A stretch of DNA of 64,000 bases, from contig WIAF01000002.1 in assembly GCA_014055465.1 (NCBI GenBank), forward strand, positions 372,001-436,000, given 5' to 3'. Source of the DNA: Nitrospira sp. CR1.1. Lineage in GTDB: Bacteria > Nitrospirota > Nitrospiria > Nitrospirales > Nitrospiraceae. The translations under genes and the position numbers were made by a program. The notes beneath the pieces are model-generated. The model did no database searches. It was not told the DNA's origin and saw only the letters and a program-made list of their open reading frames with translations. This document shows, piece by piece, positions 29,904-37,391 of this stretch (position 1 is its first letter; each line of letters begins with the position of its first letter).

Positions 29904-30931
29904 GCCTGCTTTCCCTCCAACCGCTCGTCTTGATGCCGTCTCAGGCTCTCCTCGATGTCGCGTTGAATCAGCTCATCCAAACGGGTTTCGGCCAATCCCT
30001 TTGCTCGACGAATGGCATTCTTAATCGCCTTGGCGGACGAGCGGCCATGGCAGATCATGGTGGTCCCGTTCACCCCCAGCAAGGGCGCGCCGCCGAATTC
30101 CGCATAATCGATTTTTCGCTTCAAGTTCAGGAGCGGCTTTGCAATCAAGGGATAGGCCAACCGTCCGAGCCATGAACCGGAAAGTTCCTTCATCAGCAAC
30201 TTCTTGATGACGTCCGCGACACCTTCCGAAATCTTGAGCGCCACATTGCCAATAAACCCGTCGCACACCACCACATCCGCACTCCCGCTGTACACGTCGC
30301 GCCCCTCGATGTTCCCGATAAAATTCAATGGGCTGGCTTTCAATAGCTTGAAGGCTTCCTTGGTGACTTCGTTGCCCTTGCTGTCTTCCTCTCCGATGCT
30401 CAACAGTCCCACGCGCGGATTGGGCTTGGCGTAGACATGCCGGGCAAATTCATTTCCCATCAAAGCGAATTGCTCCAGATGTTGCGCCGAACAATCGACA
30501 TTGGCGCCCACATCCAGCATCACCGCGCTCCCCGTCAACGTCGGCAACATCGTGGCAATCGCCGGTCGCTCGACCCCCTTGATCAAACCGAGGACAAAGA
30601 ATGAAGCGACCATGCTTGCGCCGGTATTGCCCGGACTGACCACCGCATCGGCTTCACCGGATTTGACCAGCTCCGTCGCCACCCAAATGGACGAGTCCCG
30701 CTTCTTCCTGGCCACAGCGGCAGGCGACTCGTGCATCTCCACCACTTGCGGCGCGTGCCGAATGGTAATCCGCGTATCGTTACAGTTGAGTTTGCGGCAT
30801 GCGGCGGTCAGCTCGTCTTCCTTGCCGACCAGAATGATCCCGAGCCCCAGTTCCTGCGCGGCTTGCATCGCGCCTTCAATGACCGGGGCCGGTCCATGGT
30901 CTCCGCCCATCGCATCGACGGCAATCTTCAT
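29900..30931 (-). CDS. plsX: Phosphate acyltransferase
   Basis: Makes acyl-phosphate from acyl-ACP for glycerolipid synthesis at the membrane surface. 343 residues, full length, with the N-terminal IAVDAMGGDHGP signature, VSPGNTGA and the GEED and NFIGNIEGRD segments. It sits between rpmF and fabH, the widespread rpmF-plsX-fabH order. Confidence 0.96.
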   Translation of the reverse strand: MKIAVDAMGGDHGPAPVIEGAMQAAQELGLGIILVGKEDELTAACRKLNCNDTRITIRHAPQVVEMHESPAAVARKKRDSSIWVATELVKSGEADAVVSPGNTGASMVASFFVLGLIKGVERPAIATMLPTLTGSAVMLDVGANVDCSAQHLEQFALMGNEFARHVYAKPNPRVGLLSIGEEDSKGNEVTKEAFKLLKASPLNFIGNIEGRDVYSGSADVVVCDGFIGNVALKISEGVADVIKKLLMKELSGSWLGRLAYPLIAKPLLNLKRKIDYAEFGGAPLLGVNGTTMICHGRSSAKAIKNAIRRAKGLAETRLDELIQRDIEESLRRHQDERLEGKQA

Positions 30932-31082
30932 GTGCGGTTAGCGGTCCACGGATAGAGAAGTGAAGAATCGTGCAGAGACGCCCTGCCGGCTAGGACCTGA
31001 ACGGCCTCACGCATGACATAGCGTCGGATCGTGATCACGGTGGGCAATTGTACCCGAATCACGTCGAAAAAATACAACGCGA

Positions 31083-31268
31083 CTAGGATTCCTCGACGAC
31101 GATAACCGCTTTGCCTTTGTAGGTTCCGCAGTTCATGCACGTATAGTGCGGCAGCTTCAATTCGTGGCACTGCGGGCAGAGAGAAAATCCAGGAGGCACA
31201 AGCCTGGTCTTGGCCGTTCGCCGCATGTCCCGCCGGGATCGTGAATGTTTATGTTTTGGATTTGGCAT
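31083..31268 (-). CDS. rpmF: 50S ribosomal protein L32
   Basis: 61 residues from the ATG at 31268 with AAGGAG six bases upstream. It shows the typical basic N-terminus ([13 protein letters not shown]) and two Cys pairs (CPQC, CMNC), so this is the zinc-binding C+ form. The 150-bp gap to plsX has no clear gene. Confidence 0.95.
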   Translation of the reverse strand: MPNPKHKHSRSRRDMRRTAKTRLVPPGFSLCPQCHELKLPHYTCMNCGTYKGKAVIVVEES

Positions 31269-31306
31269 GACGACTCCTTCAACGGGCACATGACCCGGTT
31301 AACAGA

Positions 31307-31912
31307 CTATGCGTTTTCACCTTTCGACCCGCGCCCTCGCAGCACACGGAACGGACTCGGCGCTAGCTCAGGAGGACAGCCGCATTGGCGCTCATTAAGG
31401 TTCTGCCCGCACCGAGGACAGAGCCCCAGGCAATCCTCGCGGCAGATCGGCTGCATCGGAGCGGTCAGTATCACCTGCTCGCGCAGCATGGGGAGCAGAT
31501 CAAGGTGATCGCCTTGATACCAATACAGTTCATCCTCTTCGTCCGCCTCTTCTTCCGGTTCAACCGGCTGAACGCCGCGTCTCGAATGTCGTCGCCCCTG
31601 TTCCGCCGGGGCCGTTTTGGCAACCACTCCGGCCTGCGGAAGATATTCCGCATAGAGAGAGACACAGAGCGGATCGGAATATTCCGCGAGACACCGAACG
31701 CATTGACGGATCGCGGTGCCGTCCAACGTTCCGGTGACCGAGATTCGCTCTTCCTGCCTCGAAAGCTCAAGCTGAATCGCCAGCGGACCATCGAACTTGT
31801 CTTCGGGCTCATCCAAGCCCAGCTGAGGCCCAGAGGCCGTGCACGACAGGGACAGGCCTTCCGGACCGATATCGACAATCGCTGGGTTGAGTATATCCAT
31901 GGGCACCGTCAT
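31307..31912 (-). CDS. yceD: YceD/DUF177 family protein (23S rRNA accumulation)
   Basis: About 201 residues of the DUF177 family encoded before rpmF in most bacteria; in E. coli the protein is needed for normal 23S rRNA accumulation. The N-terminal half carries a CVRC pair, an acidic linker (EPEEEADEEDE) follows, and the C-terminus has the Cys-rich CREDCLGLCPRCGQNL block that probably binds zinc. ATGs at 31912 and 31900 are both possible; the frame upstream of them runs into rpsR and is not used. Confidence 0.85.
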   Translation of the reverse strand: MTVPMDILNPAIVDIGPEGLSLSCTASGPQLGLDEPEDKFDGPLAIQLELSRQEERISVTGTLDGTAIRQCVRCLAEYSDPLCVSLYAEYLPQAGVVAKTAPAEQGRRHSRRGVQPVEPEEEADEEDELYWYQGDHLDLLPMLREQVILTAPMQPICREDCLGLCPRCGQNLNERQCGCPPELAPSPFRVLRGRGSKGENA

Positions 31913-31995
31913 GACGAGACGATCCGCCCCCGAATCGAATAGGAGACAGGCAGCCCGGCCACTTGATTCAACACTCGCCAAAACCTGGCCCTGCC

Positions 31996-32256
31996 CTAGC
32001 GCTCTTCCGCGAAACTCACCAAGGCGATCTGGCGAGCCCGCTTCACTGCTACCGTCAACACCCGCTGATGCTGCAAGCAATTGCCGGAAATGCGACGGGG
32101 AACAATTCGTCCACGTTCGGTCAGAAAATTCCGCAACAGGCCGACATCCTTGAAATCAATCGGTGCTTTATCGACGCAAAACCGGCATGGCTTGCGGCGC
32201 TGAAAAAACCGACCGCCTCCGCCCCCTCCGCTGTTTCCACGATCTCCTCGTTCCAT
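31996..32256 (-). CDS. rpsR: 30S ribosomal protein S18
   Basis: 86 residues. A Gly-rich N-terminal extension (GGGGGGRF) precedes the S18 core: [40 protein letters not shown]. The ribosome site GGAGG lies before the ATG. S18 pairs with S6 on the ribosome and is co-encoded with rpsF and ssb here. Confidence 0.95.
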   Translation of the reverse strand: MERGDRGNSGGGGGGRFFQRRKPCRFCVDKAPIDFKDVGLLRNFLTERGRIVPRRISGNCLQHQRVLTVAVKRARQIALVSFAEER

Positions 32257-32271
32257 GATCGCCTCCGTCTC

Positions 32272-32667
32272 CTACATCTGTTCGTCATCGTATGAAGGTG
32301 GTTCTTCGTGAAGGCCACCGCCCTCACCACCGGTCTCGCCCCGCTTCGGGAGAAAGGTCACACCTTGAGCCACGACTTCATGCTTACTGCGTTTCTGGCC
32401 GTCTTCTGTCTCCCAGCGTCGCTGCTGAAGACGCCCATCGATAATGACGCCGTTCCCCTTGCTCAAATACTGCCCGCAATGTTCGGCTTGCTTCCCGAAC
32501 ACCACGATATCGATGAAGCAGACTTCTTCCTTGAGTTCATCACCCTGCTTGAAGCGCCGACTCGTCGCCAAGCCAAAGCTGGCGACCGGCGTTCCGCTGG
32601 GCGTGTACCGCAGCTCAGGATTCCGCGTCAGATTCCCGACCAGAATGACTTTATTGAATCCCGCCAA
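32272..32667 (-). CDS. ssb: Single-stranded DNA-binding protein
   Basis: 131 residues with the OB-fold core FNKVILVGNLTRNPELRYTP and the acidic C-terminal tip (SYDDEQM) that recruits repair and replication proteins, although the usual final Phe is absent. The start is a TTG at 32667 with AAGGAG upstream; no ATG gives the conserved N-terminus. The start lies inside the 3' end of rpsF (17-nt overlap). Confidence 0.93.
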   Translation of the reverse strand: MAGFNKVILVGNLTRNPELRYTPSGTPVASFGLATSRRFKQGDELKEEVCFIDIVVFGKQAEHCGQYLSKGNGVIIDGRLQQRRWETEDGQKRSKHEVVAQGVTFLPKRGETGGEGGGLHEEPPSYDDEQM

Positions 32668-33010
32668 CGGTGGCTCCTTGTGGGGCTGGCGCCGCCACGG
32701 GGGCACCCCTGGGCGGAGCGGGCTCCTGCTCCAATTTTACGGTGAGAAACTTGATGATTGAATCCTCGAGCCGATACGCGCGCTCCAGGTCCGCGATCGT
32801 TGTGCCAGGACCTTGAAAATAAAAGTAGACGTACGTGCCCTTGCGTTCACGCTTGATTTCGTAGGCAAGCTTCTTGCGGCCCCAATTCTCGGCTCGCACG
32901 AGCGTGGCTCCGTTCCTGGTGACGGTACCCTTCATTTTTTCAATCAGCGTCGTCGTTTCTTCGTCGCTTAAGGTCGGACGAATAATAAACAGGGACTCGT
33001 AGAGCTCCAT
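32651..33010 (-). CDS. rpsF: 30S ribosomal protein S6
   Basis: 119 residues from the ATG at 33010, preceded by AGGAGG. S6 signatures: YESLFIIRPTLSDEE, NWGRKKLAYEI, GTYVYFYFQG. A Pro/Ala-rich C-terminal tail (APPRGAPVAAPAP) is longer than in E. coli. First gene of a 13-gene operon running to 24078. Confidence 0.96.
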   Translation of the reverse strand: MELYESLFIIRPTLSDEETTTLIEKMKGTVTRNGATLVRAENWGRKKLAYEIKRERKGTYVYFYFQGPGTTIADLERAYRLEDSIIKFLTVKLEQEPAPPRGAPVAAPAPQGATVGGIQ

Positions 33011-33034
33011 GCAGATTCCTCCTGGACATTGGCC

Positions 33035-33049
33035 CCCGTCACAGACGGG
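33035..33049 (-). promoter_or_regulatory. Leader hairpin before rpsF
   Basis: CCCGTC-TGT-GACGGG forms a compact stem-loop just 5' of the rpsF ribosome site. Many bacteria carry an S6:S18-binding leader here that allows autoregulation; whether this hairpin is that element cannot be decided from the primary sequence. Confidence 0.4.
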
Positions 33050-33091
33050 AGCGAGGTGTAGGCATGCCGGACCAGCCGACATGAGCTGGGG

Positions 33092-33121
33092 AAACTACCA
33101 TAGGATTTTGCAACCTGTCAA
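33092..33121 (-). promoter_or_regulatory. Promoter of the rpsF-ssb-rpsR-fab operon
   Basis: Minus-strand consensus -35 TTGACA, 18-bp spacer and a weak -10 TAGTTT, about 80 nt before the rpsF ATG. The -35 is convincing, the -10 is not. Confidence 0.45.
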
Positions 33122-33123
33122 CC

Positions 33124-33145
33124 AGGTGGCCCTTCCGCGGCACCT
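33124..33145. terminator. Possible weak terminator after the copper-oxidase operon
   Basis: AGGTGGCC and GGCACCT pair with one bulge around a 7-nt loop, between the end of the cytochrome/binding-protein gene and the rpsF promoter. No T-run follows. Confidence 0.3.
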
Positions 33146-33188
33146 TAAGATCAGCCGTTCCACAGACCAATTTCCCGAGATGGAAGGA

Positions 33189-34808
33189 TCATGGGGTATC
33201 TTCCGGCACGATCCAATCCGTCAACGGCGAAATATAGGGGGGATCTTTGAGCAGACCGACTACTTTTGACGCCACACGTCCCAGTCGGCGCTGTACCCCG
33301 AATGTCACAGCAAACCCTGCCCCGGTGTCCTGATCGCGAAAGGCCTCCAGGGCCTCAATGACTGCATGGCGACTGAGGTCCCTACCCGCCTGCTTCAGGG
33401 ACTCAGCCAGCATCGACACAGCGCCGTGGGCCATGCGGGCAAACCCCACACTCGATAACGCGGGCTGCTCACTCAAGGCCCGCAAATATATCATCTCACG
33501 CTCCGTAGGCGGATCAAGCGGGGTCACGAGAAATATCCGCGAAAGAAGGTCCGATGGGACGGCATGAGCCTGTGCGCCGACCATGCCGGCCGCACTCAAC
33601 AACACCGGCGACATTCCCCGGCGGCCTAGCTCATTTGCCATGGAGACAAGATCTTCTCCGTCTCCCATGAACAAGACGGCATCGATTCCCTGCTGTTCCA
33701 ATTGCGCAACAAGAGCCACCACGGCCAGACGGCCTGACGAATATTCGTAACTCACCGCCAGATTCAATCCATGATGCCGAATCTGCGCCAGGGCCCCACG
33801 CACAGCCTCACTACTACTGACTCCGCTCCTGTGCACGAGAGCCAGACGGGGCTGGGAACTTCCCGCGAGGGCCCTCATGCGGGACGCAAAAAAATCCACT
33901 AACGATCGAAATTGAAGATCGAACCCGGGCAAGGCATAGAAAACGGAAGGGTGGGGCGGATCTGAGAGCTCAAGAGACTGGCTCAAAGGAAAAATCAGAG
34001 GTATCTGGAGCCGCTCCATTCGTCCACGGACGGGTGCCTCTCTCGTCGGCTCGAAGCTCCCCACGAGGGCAAAGACTTGGTGCCTCTCGATCAGGCGAGA
34101 GACGGCCTGCGCCGTCTGCGCAGGCTCTCCCCGGGAATCTTCCACAATGAGTTCAATTTGCCGTCCGTATACGCCGCCGTGCTCGTTCAGGCGCCGCATA
34201 GTTCCCCGCATCGTCGCGGCTACATCCCGGCCTAACTGTGCGAGCGGCCCCGTCAAAGGGAGCGCCGCTCCGATCAGCACAACATCGGGGCTTACCCCGG
34301 GATCCGTATCGGATTCCTCTCCAATCCGGTTCAGATATGCGATCACGGCCGCCAATTGGCTGGATGTCAATTGATACCGCGGCATACTTGGGCGTAACGC
34401 ATGGCCCGACGGATCAATGCCTCGCGTGATCGCCTTAGCCAGCGCCTCGTCCGTGTATCCGACCCGAGACCGTCCGGTACTGCTTACTTCTCGGAGCTGC
34501 CTGAGGGCCGAGGGCGTGAGTGGAGGCACCCGCAGCCCTCCCTCTTGTGTTCCTTCCCCGCGATGACCATGACATCCCGCGCATCGAAAAAGAGTCGGCA
34601 GGACACCTCCCTCGACTCCCTGCAAGTTCACGTGAACATGGTCCGCGGAGCCGTTCTCACCATAGTGATACAAGTCACGCCCCTGCCGCTCCTCCGGCGT
34701 AAGCGGATCAATCCATGCGGCGGTGGAAGGCCGTACCATACAAAACGTCATCATGAGCAGGCTTAGGATGACGCACGTCCCGCTCACCCGGAGAAATCGA
34801 TGAGCCAT
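33189..34808 (-). CDS. Cytochrome c fused to a periplasmic ligand-binding domain
   Basis: 539 residues from the ATG at 34808. A signal peptide (1-31) is followed by a small cytochrome c with one heme site C76-A-G-C79-H80 and a likely distal Met in RPSMPRYQ. From about residue 170 to the end it is a type I periplasmic binding domain of the branched-chain-amino-acid (LivJ-like) class: GAALPLTGPLAQLGRD, NEHGGVYGRQIELIVEDS, ALVGSF, VLLSAAG, GFARMAHGAVSML. No ABC permease or ATPase gene is near, so it is unlikely to serve transport. A redox-linked sensor or delivery role in the periplasm is more likely (inference). It is the last gene of the multicopper-oxidase operon, 11 bp after the SCO1 gene. 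Confidence 0.85.
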   Translation of the reverse strand: MAHRFLRVSGTCVILSLLMMTFCMVRPSTAAWIDPLTPEERQGRDLYHYGENGSADHVHVNLQGVEGGVLPTLFRCAGCHGHRGEGTQEGGLRVPPLTPSALRQLREVSSTGRSRVGYTDEALAKAITRGIDPSGHALRPSMPRYQLTSSQLAAVIAYLNRIGEESDTDPGVSPDVVLIGAALPLTGPLAQLGRDVAATMRGTMRRLNEHGGVYGRQIELIVEDSRGEPAQTAQAVSRLIERHQVFALVGSFEPTREAPVRGRMERLQIPLIFPLSQSLELSDPPHPSVFYALPGFDLQFRSLVDFFASRMRALAGSSQPRLALVHRSGVSSSEAVRGALAQIRHHGLNLAVSYEYSSGRLAVVALVAQLEQQGIDAVLFMGDGEDLVSMANELGRRGMSPVLLSAAGMVGAQAHAVPSDLLSRIFLVTPLDPPTEREMIYLRALSEQPALSSVGFARMAHGAVSMLAESLKQAGRDLSRHAVIEALEAFRDQDTGAGFAVTFGVQRRLGRVASKVVGLLKDPPYISPLTDWIVPEDTP

Positions 34809-34819
34809 GTTGCAATAAC

Positions 34820-35401
34820 CTATTGACGTCCGCCAGAGGGAGCGGAATCCGGCAGGCCGGCTATGGCCTCGAGGCTCTCCAGCACCATCGGAACCGATGC
34901 TTCCCCGTAAAGACGTGTCCATGTCCCAGTCGCTTCATTCCCGATGACCACGATCGCCGGATGGTCCGCCTTGTTCGATGTGGAGACCTGCAGGGATGCC
35001 AAAATGCGGGCGACATCCGCCGGTGCACCGGTGAGAAAGTGCCATCCCTTCCCAGCGCCAAATTGCGCGGCATAGGCTTTGAGCCGGGACGGCCGGTCGT
35101 GTACAGGATCGACGGTGACAGACAGCAAGGTCACCGGCTGTTCCGCCGCTCGCAGGCGATGATACACACCACTGAGCAGCCCGGTTGCCGCAGGACAACT
35201 GGTCTTGCAGGTCGTGTAGATAAAATTGATGACTACGATTCTCCCCTGCACCAAATCCCCATAGAAGCGGTAAGAGAGGCCGTCTTGGTCAATCACCTCA
35301 ACATCAGGGATGGCGGGCAGGGTGACATCGGACCAGGCCAGCGCCGCATACGCGCTACACAACCACAAGATCATTGTGGCTGCAACGATCCGGGACATCA
35401 T
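34820..35401 (-). CDS. SCO1/SenC family copper chaperone
   Basis: 193 residues with a signal peptide (1-22; LWLCSAYAALAWS) and a thioredoxin fold. The copper-binding CxxxC is present (TTCKTSC, in the FIYTTC context) as is the conserved His (KADHPAIVV). SCO proteins insert or redox-prepare copper in CuA and other copper sites. It lies between the propeller gene and the cytochrome fusion of the oxidase operon, so its client is probably the giant multicopper oxidase rather than a terminal oxidase; no cox genes are near. The start is the first of two adjacent ATGs, 13 bp after the preceding stop. Confidence 0.9.
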   Translation of the reverse strand: MMSRIVAATMILWLCSAYAALAWSDVTLPAIPDVEVIDQDGLSYRFYGDLVQGRIVVINFIYTTCKTSCPAATGLLSGVYHRLRAAEQPVTLLSVTVDPVHDRPSRLKAYAAQFGAGKGWHFLTGAPADVARILASLQVSTSNKADHPAIVVIGNEATGTWTRLYGEASVPMVLESLEAIAGLPDSAPSGGRQ

Positions 35402-35414
35402 CGAATGGACACGC

Positions 35415-37391
35415 TCATGGCTGTTGAGCCTGCTCAGGAGATTTCGAGGGAGGAGACGCCGGCGGCCCGACGGTGAGCAGGGCAGGGAGACTGTCAGAAA
35501 AGCGCACGTGCCGGGATGACGACTGCACGAGCACCCGATATGCTCCCGCATGCGGAAAGGCCTGGGTGATCACGTAACGCCCGGCGCGTTCTTCTTTGGC
35601 CCACCGCCGCTGTTGCCAGGTACCGGGCGGCTCGAAGAGCAACACCTGCACATCGTGAAGCCCAGTGATCGGTTCCTGAGTATCGGCATCCAGCAAGTCA
35701 AACCACAAGGCGGCTGAAACGTGCGCCGACACGGGATCGCTCCCAAACCGCACCTGAATGCGTACCGGTCGAGGGCGCGGGTCCGCCGTCGGGGACACCG
35801 CCGACTCCTGAACGGCCACCTGGAAACAGTGCGACACGCGAGGCTGGTCGAGCAGCACGGGAACGTCAAATCGACCGGAATGCGGAAGGGTCACGGTTGC
35901 TTGGTAGACGCCGGGGGCCACTTCTTTCAAACTTCGATCGAGTACGAGTATGCCACGCGGCATTCGACGATAATTCGAGAAGGTTCCCGTCGGAGCCATC
36001 ATGCCTTCCTGATAATAATGGAGCGTCGCATCCGGCGCATTGGCAATCATGACGGCATTGCCTTCAGGTGTGGGAACGATCATGGGAGCGACTCCCAGTT
36101 CCTGCGGCGCAGCACTCGGCGCTTGCCGTCCGGCTTGCACATCGAGCGGTACTAATTTCCCATTCCTGGCCTCGCCTAGATCAATGAGCGTAAACTTTTC
36201 CGACTCGATGCCACGTACATAGGCATACCGCTGGGTGAACACGATTTGATCCGGATCTTTGACCACGTTCGTGGCGGCCGTTACGGTATTGGTGGCAGTA
36301 TCGATGATGGACAGGCTGCTTGCAACTTGATTGACCGCGAAGATAAACCGGCCTTTCGGCTCTGCGGCCAACGCGACGACGCCCTGCGCCATGGGAATCC
36401 GGGCAACGATTCGCTGCGTCGATGGATCAATCGCTACAGCCTCCCCGCCATTCACTCCTCCGGCGTACATGCGCCGGGCGGCACTACTGTAGGTCAATGT
36501 TACGGGTGTTTTGCCGACCGGCACCGACGCCACAGGCGCCATGATCTGCGTATCGATCACCGACACCGTGTCGCTGTGGCTATTCGTCACATACATGAAT
36601 CGACCGTCAGGAACAGCGGCCAATGTATGGAGACCTTGCCCTACCGCCATGGACGTGAGGAGCCTGGGATTCTCTCCGTCGAGTACTGCCACCTGACCCG
36701 TTCCGTCCAGCCCGACCCAGAGCCGGCGGCTTTCTGGCTGCCAGAGGATTCGTCCCGGACGTGATCCCTCACCAATAGCAATGATCTCGATGAGCTTGCG
36801 AGTTCGGGTTTCGATCACTGCCACAACGTCCTTGTCCGGAATGGTCACATAGAGGTGATTCTGATCCGGACTGAGGACCCAATCCGCGCCGATGCCAGGC
36901 AACGTCACGAGACTTTCCAGCTTCGTCGCACTAAACTCCAACTGGGGGTCGATCACCGAAACCGTCTTGTCGTGATTCATCGTCACAATCACATATCGAT
37001 TCAAGTCGATCTCGGCACGGGCACCCAAGCGTCTGCCGGCCAGCCGACGGATCTTCTCGAAGCAGGTGACTTCATCAGCCGCCATCTCGGAACGCCGACC
37101 CGTCATCCACCCCTTCGGACGTATCCCGACCACCGGAGACCCGCTTTTCGCATCCATCAGTGCGACCTTCACCGTGGCTGGTTGGCCGGCGGTCAATCCT
37201 CTCCCGATTTCCGGTGAGCCGTTCAACGGAACAACCGTCAACTCAATCGCGAGACCGTTCTGTTCGAACCGTTGCACATCAGGCGGCGGCTGAATTTCTG
37301 CGGCGTCAGCCACCACCGAGGCTGTCATGAGCAACACCCCCGGGATATTTCGCATAGCCGCAGCCACGAGGGTGTGAATGGCTCCTCTCAT
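35415..37391 (-). CDS. Secreted YVTN-type beta-propeller protein
   Basis: 658 residues. Signal peptide about 1-31 (core AAAMRNIPGVLLMTASVVADA). Residues about 140-440 contain repeated YncE/YVTN propeller blades, for example FMYVTNSHSDTVSVIDT, RLWVGLDGTGQVAVLD and FIFAVNQVASSLSIIDT. An N-terminal beta domain precedes them, and the last ~200 residues form two Ig-like or cupredoxin-like beta segments ending in a Pro/Ser tail. No CXXCH site is present, so this is not a heme-d1 nitrite reductase. Start 37391 overlaps the giant oxidase stop by 4 nt (ATGA), giving tight coupling and near-equal synthesis. A scaffold or substrate-binding partner of the oxidase is plausible (inference). Confidence 0.75.
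   Translation of the reverse strand: MRGAIHTLVAAAMRNIPGVLLMTASVVADAAEIQPPPDVQRFEQNGLAIELTVVPLNGSPEIGRGLTAGQPATVKVALMDAKSGSPVVGIRPKGWMTGRRSEMAADEVTCFEKIRRLAGRRLGARAEIDLNRYVIVTMNHDKTVSVIDPQLEFSATKLESLVTLPGIGADWVLSPDQNHLYVTIPDKDVVAVIETRTRKLIEIIAIGEGSRPGRILWQPESRRLWVGLDGTGQVAVLDGENPRLLTSMAVGQGLHTLAAVPDGRFMYVTNSHSDTVSVIDTQIMAPVASVPVGKTPVTLTYSSAARRMYAGGVNGGEAVAIDPSTQRIVARIPMAQGVVALAAEPKGRFIFAVNQVASSLSIIDTATNTVTAATNVVKDPDQIVFTQRYAYVRGIESEKFTLIDLGEARNGKLVPLDVQAGRQAPSAAPQELGVAPMIVPTPEGNAVMIANAPDATLHYYQEGMMAPTGTFSNYRRMPRGILVLDRSLKEVAPGVYQATVTLPHSGRFDVPVLLDQPRVSHCFQVAVQESAVSPTADPRPRPVRIQVRFGSDPVSAHVSAALWFDLLDADTQEPITGLHDVQVLLFEPPGTWQQRRWAKEERAGRYVITQAFPHAGAYRVLVQSSSRHVRFSDSLPALLTVGPPASPPSKSPEQAQQP

Noticed and set aside
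30928-31170. 80-codon minus-strand ORF between plsX and rpmF
   Set aside because: It overlaps rpmF in another frame and has no domain or ribosome site.
33189-34808. ABC amino-acid transporter substrate-binding protein as the sole function
   Set aside because: The N-terminal heme domain and lack of any permease or ATPase gene argue against a plain transport role.
35415-37391. Cytochrome cd1 nitrite reductase or NirF-like protein
   Set aside because: The propeller resembles that fold, but there is no CXXCH site and no heme d1 genes nearby.
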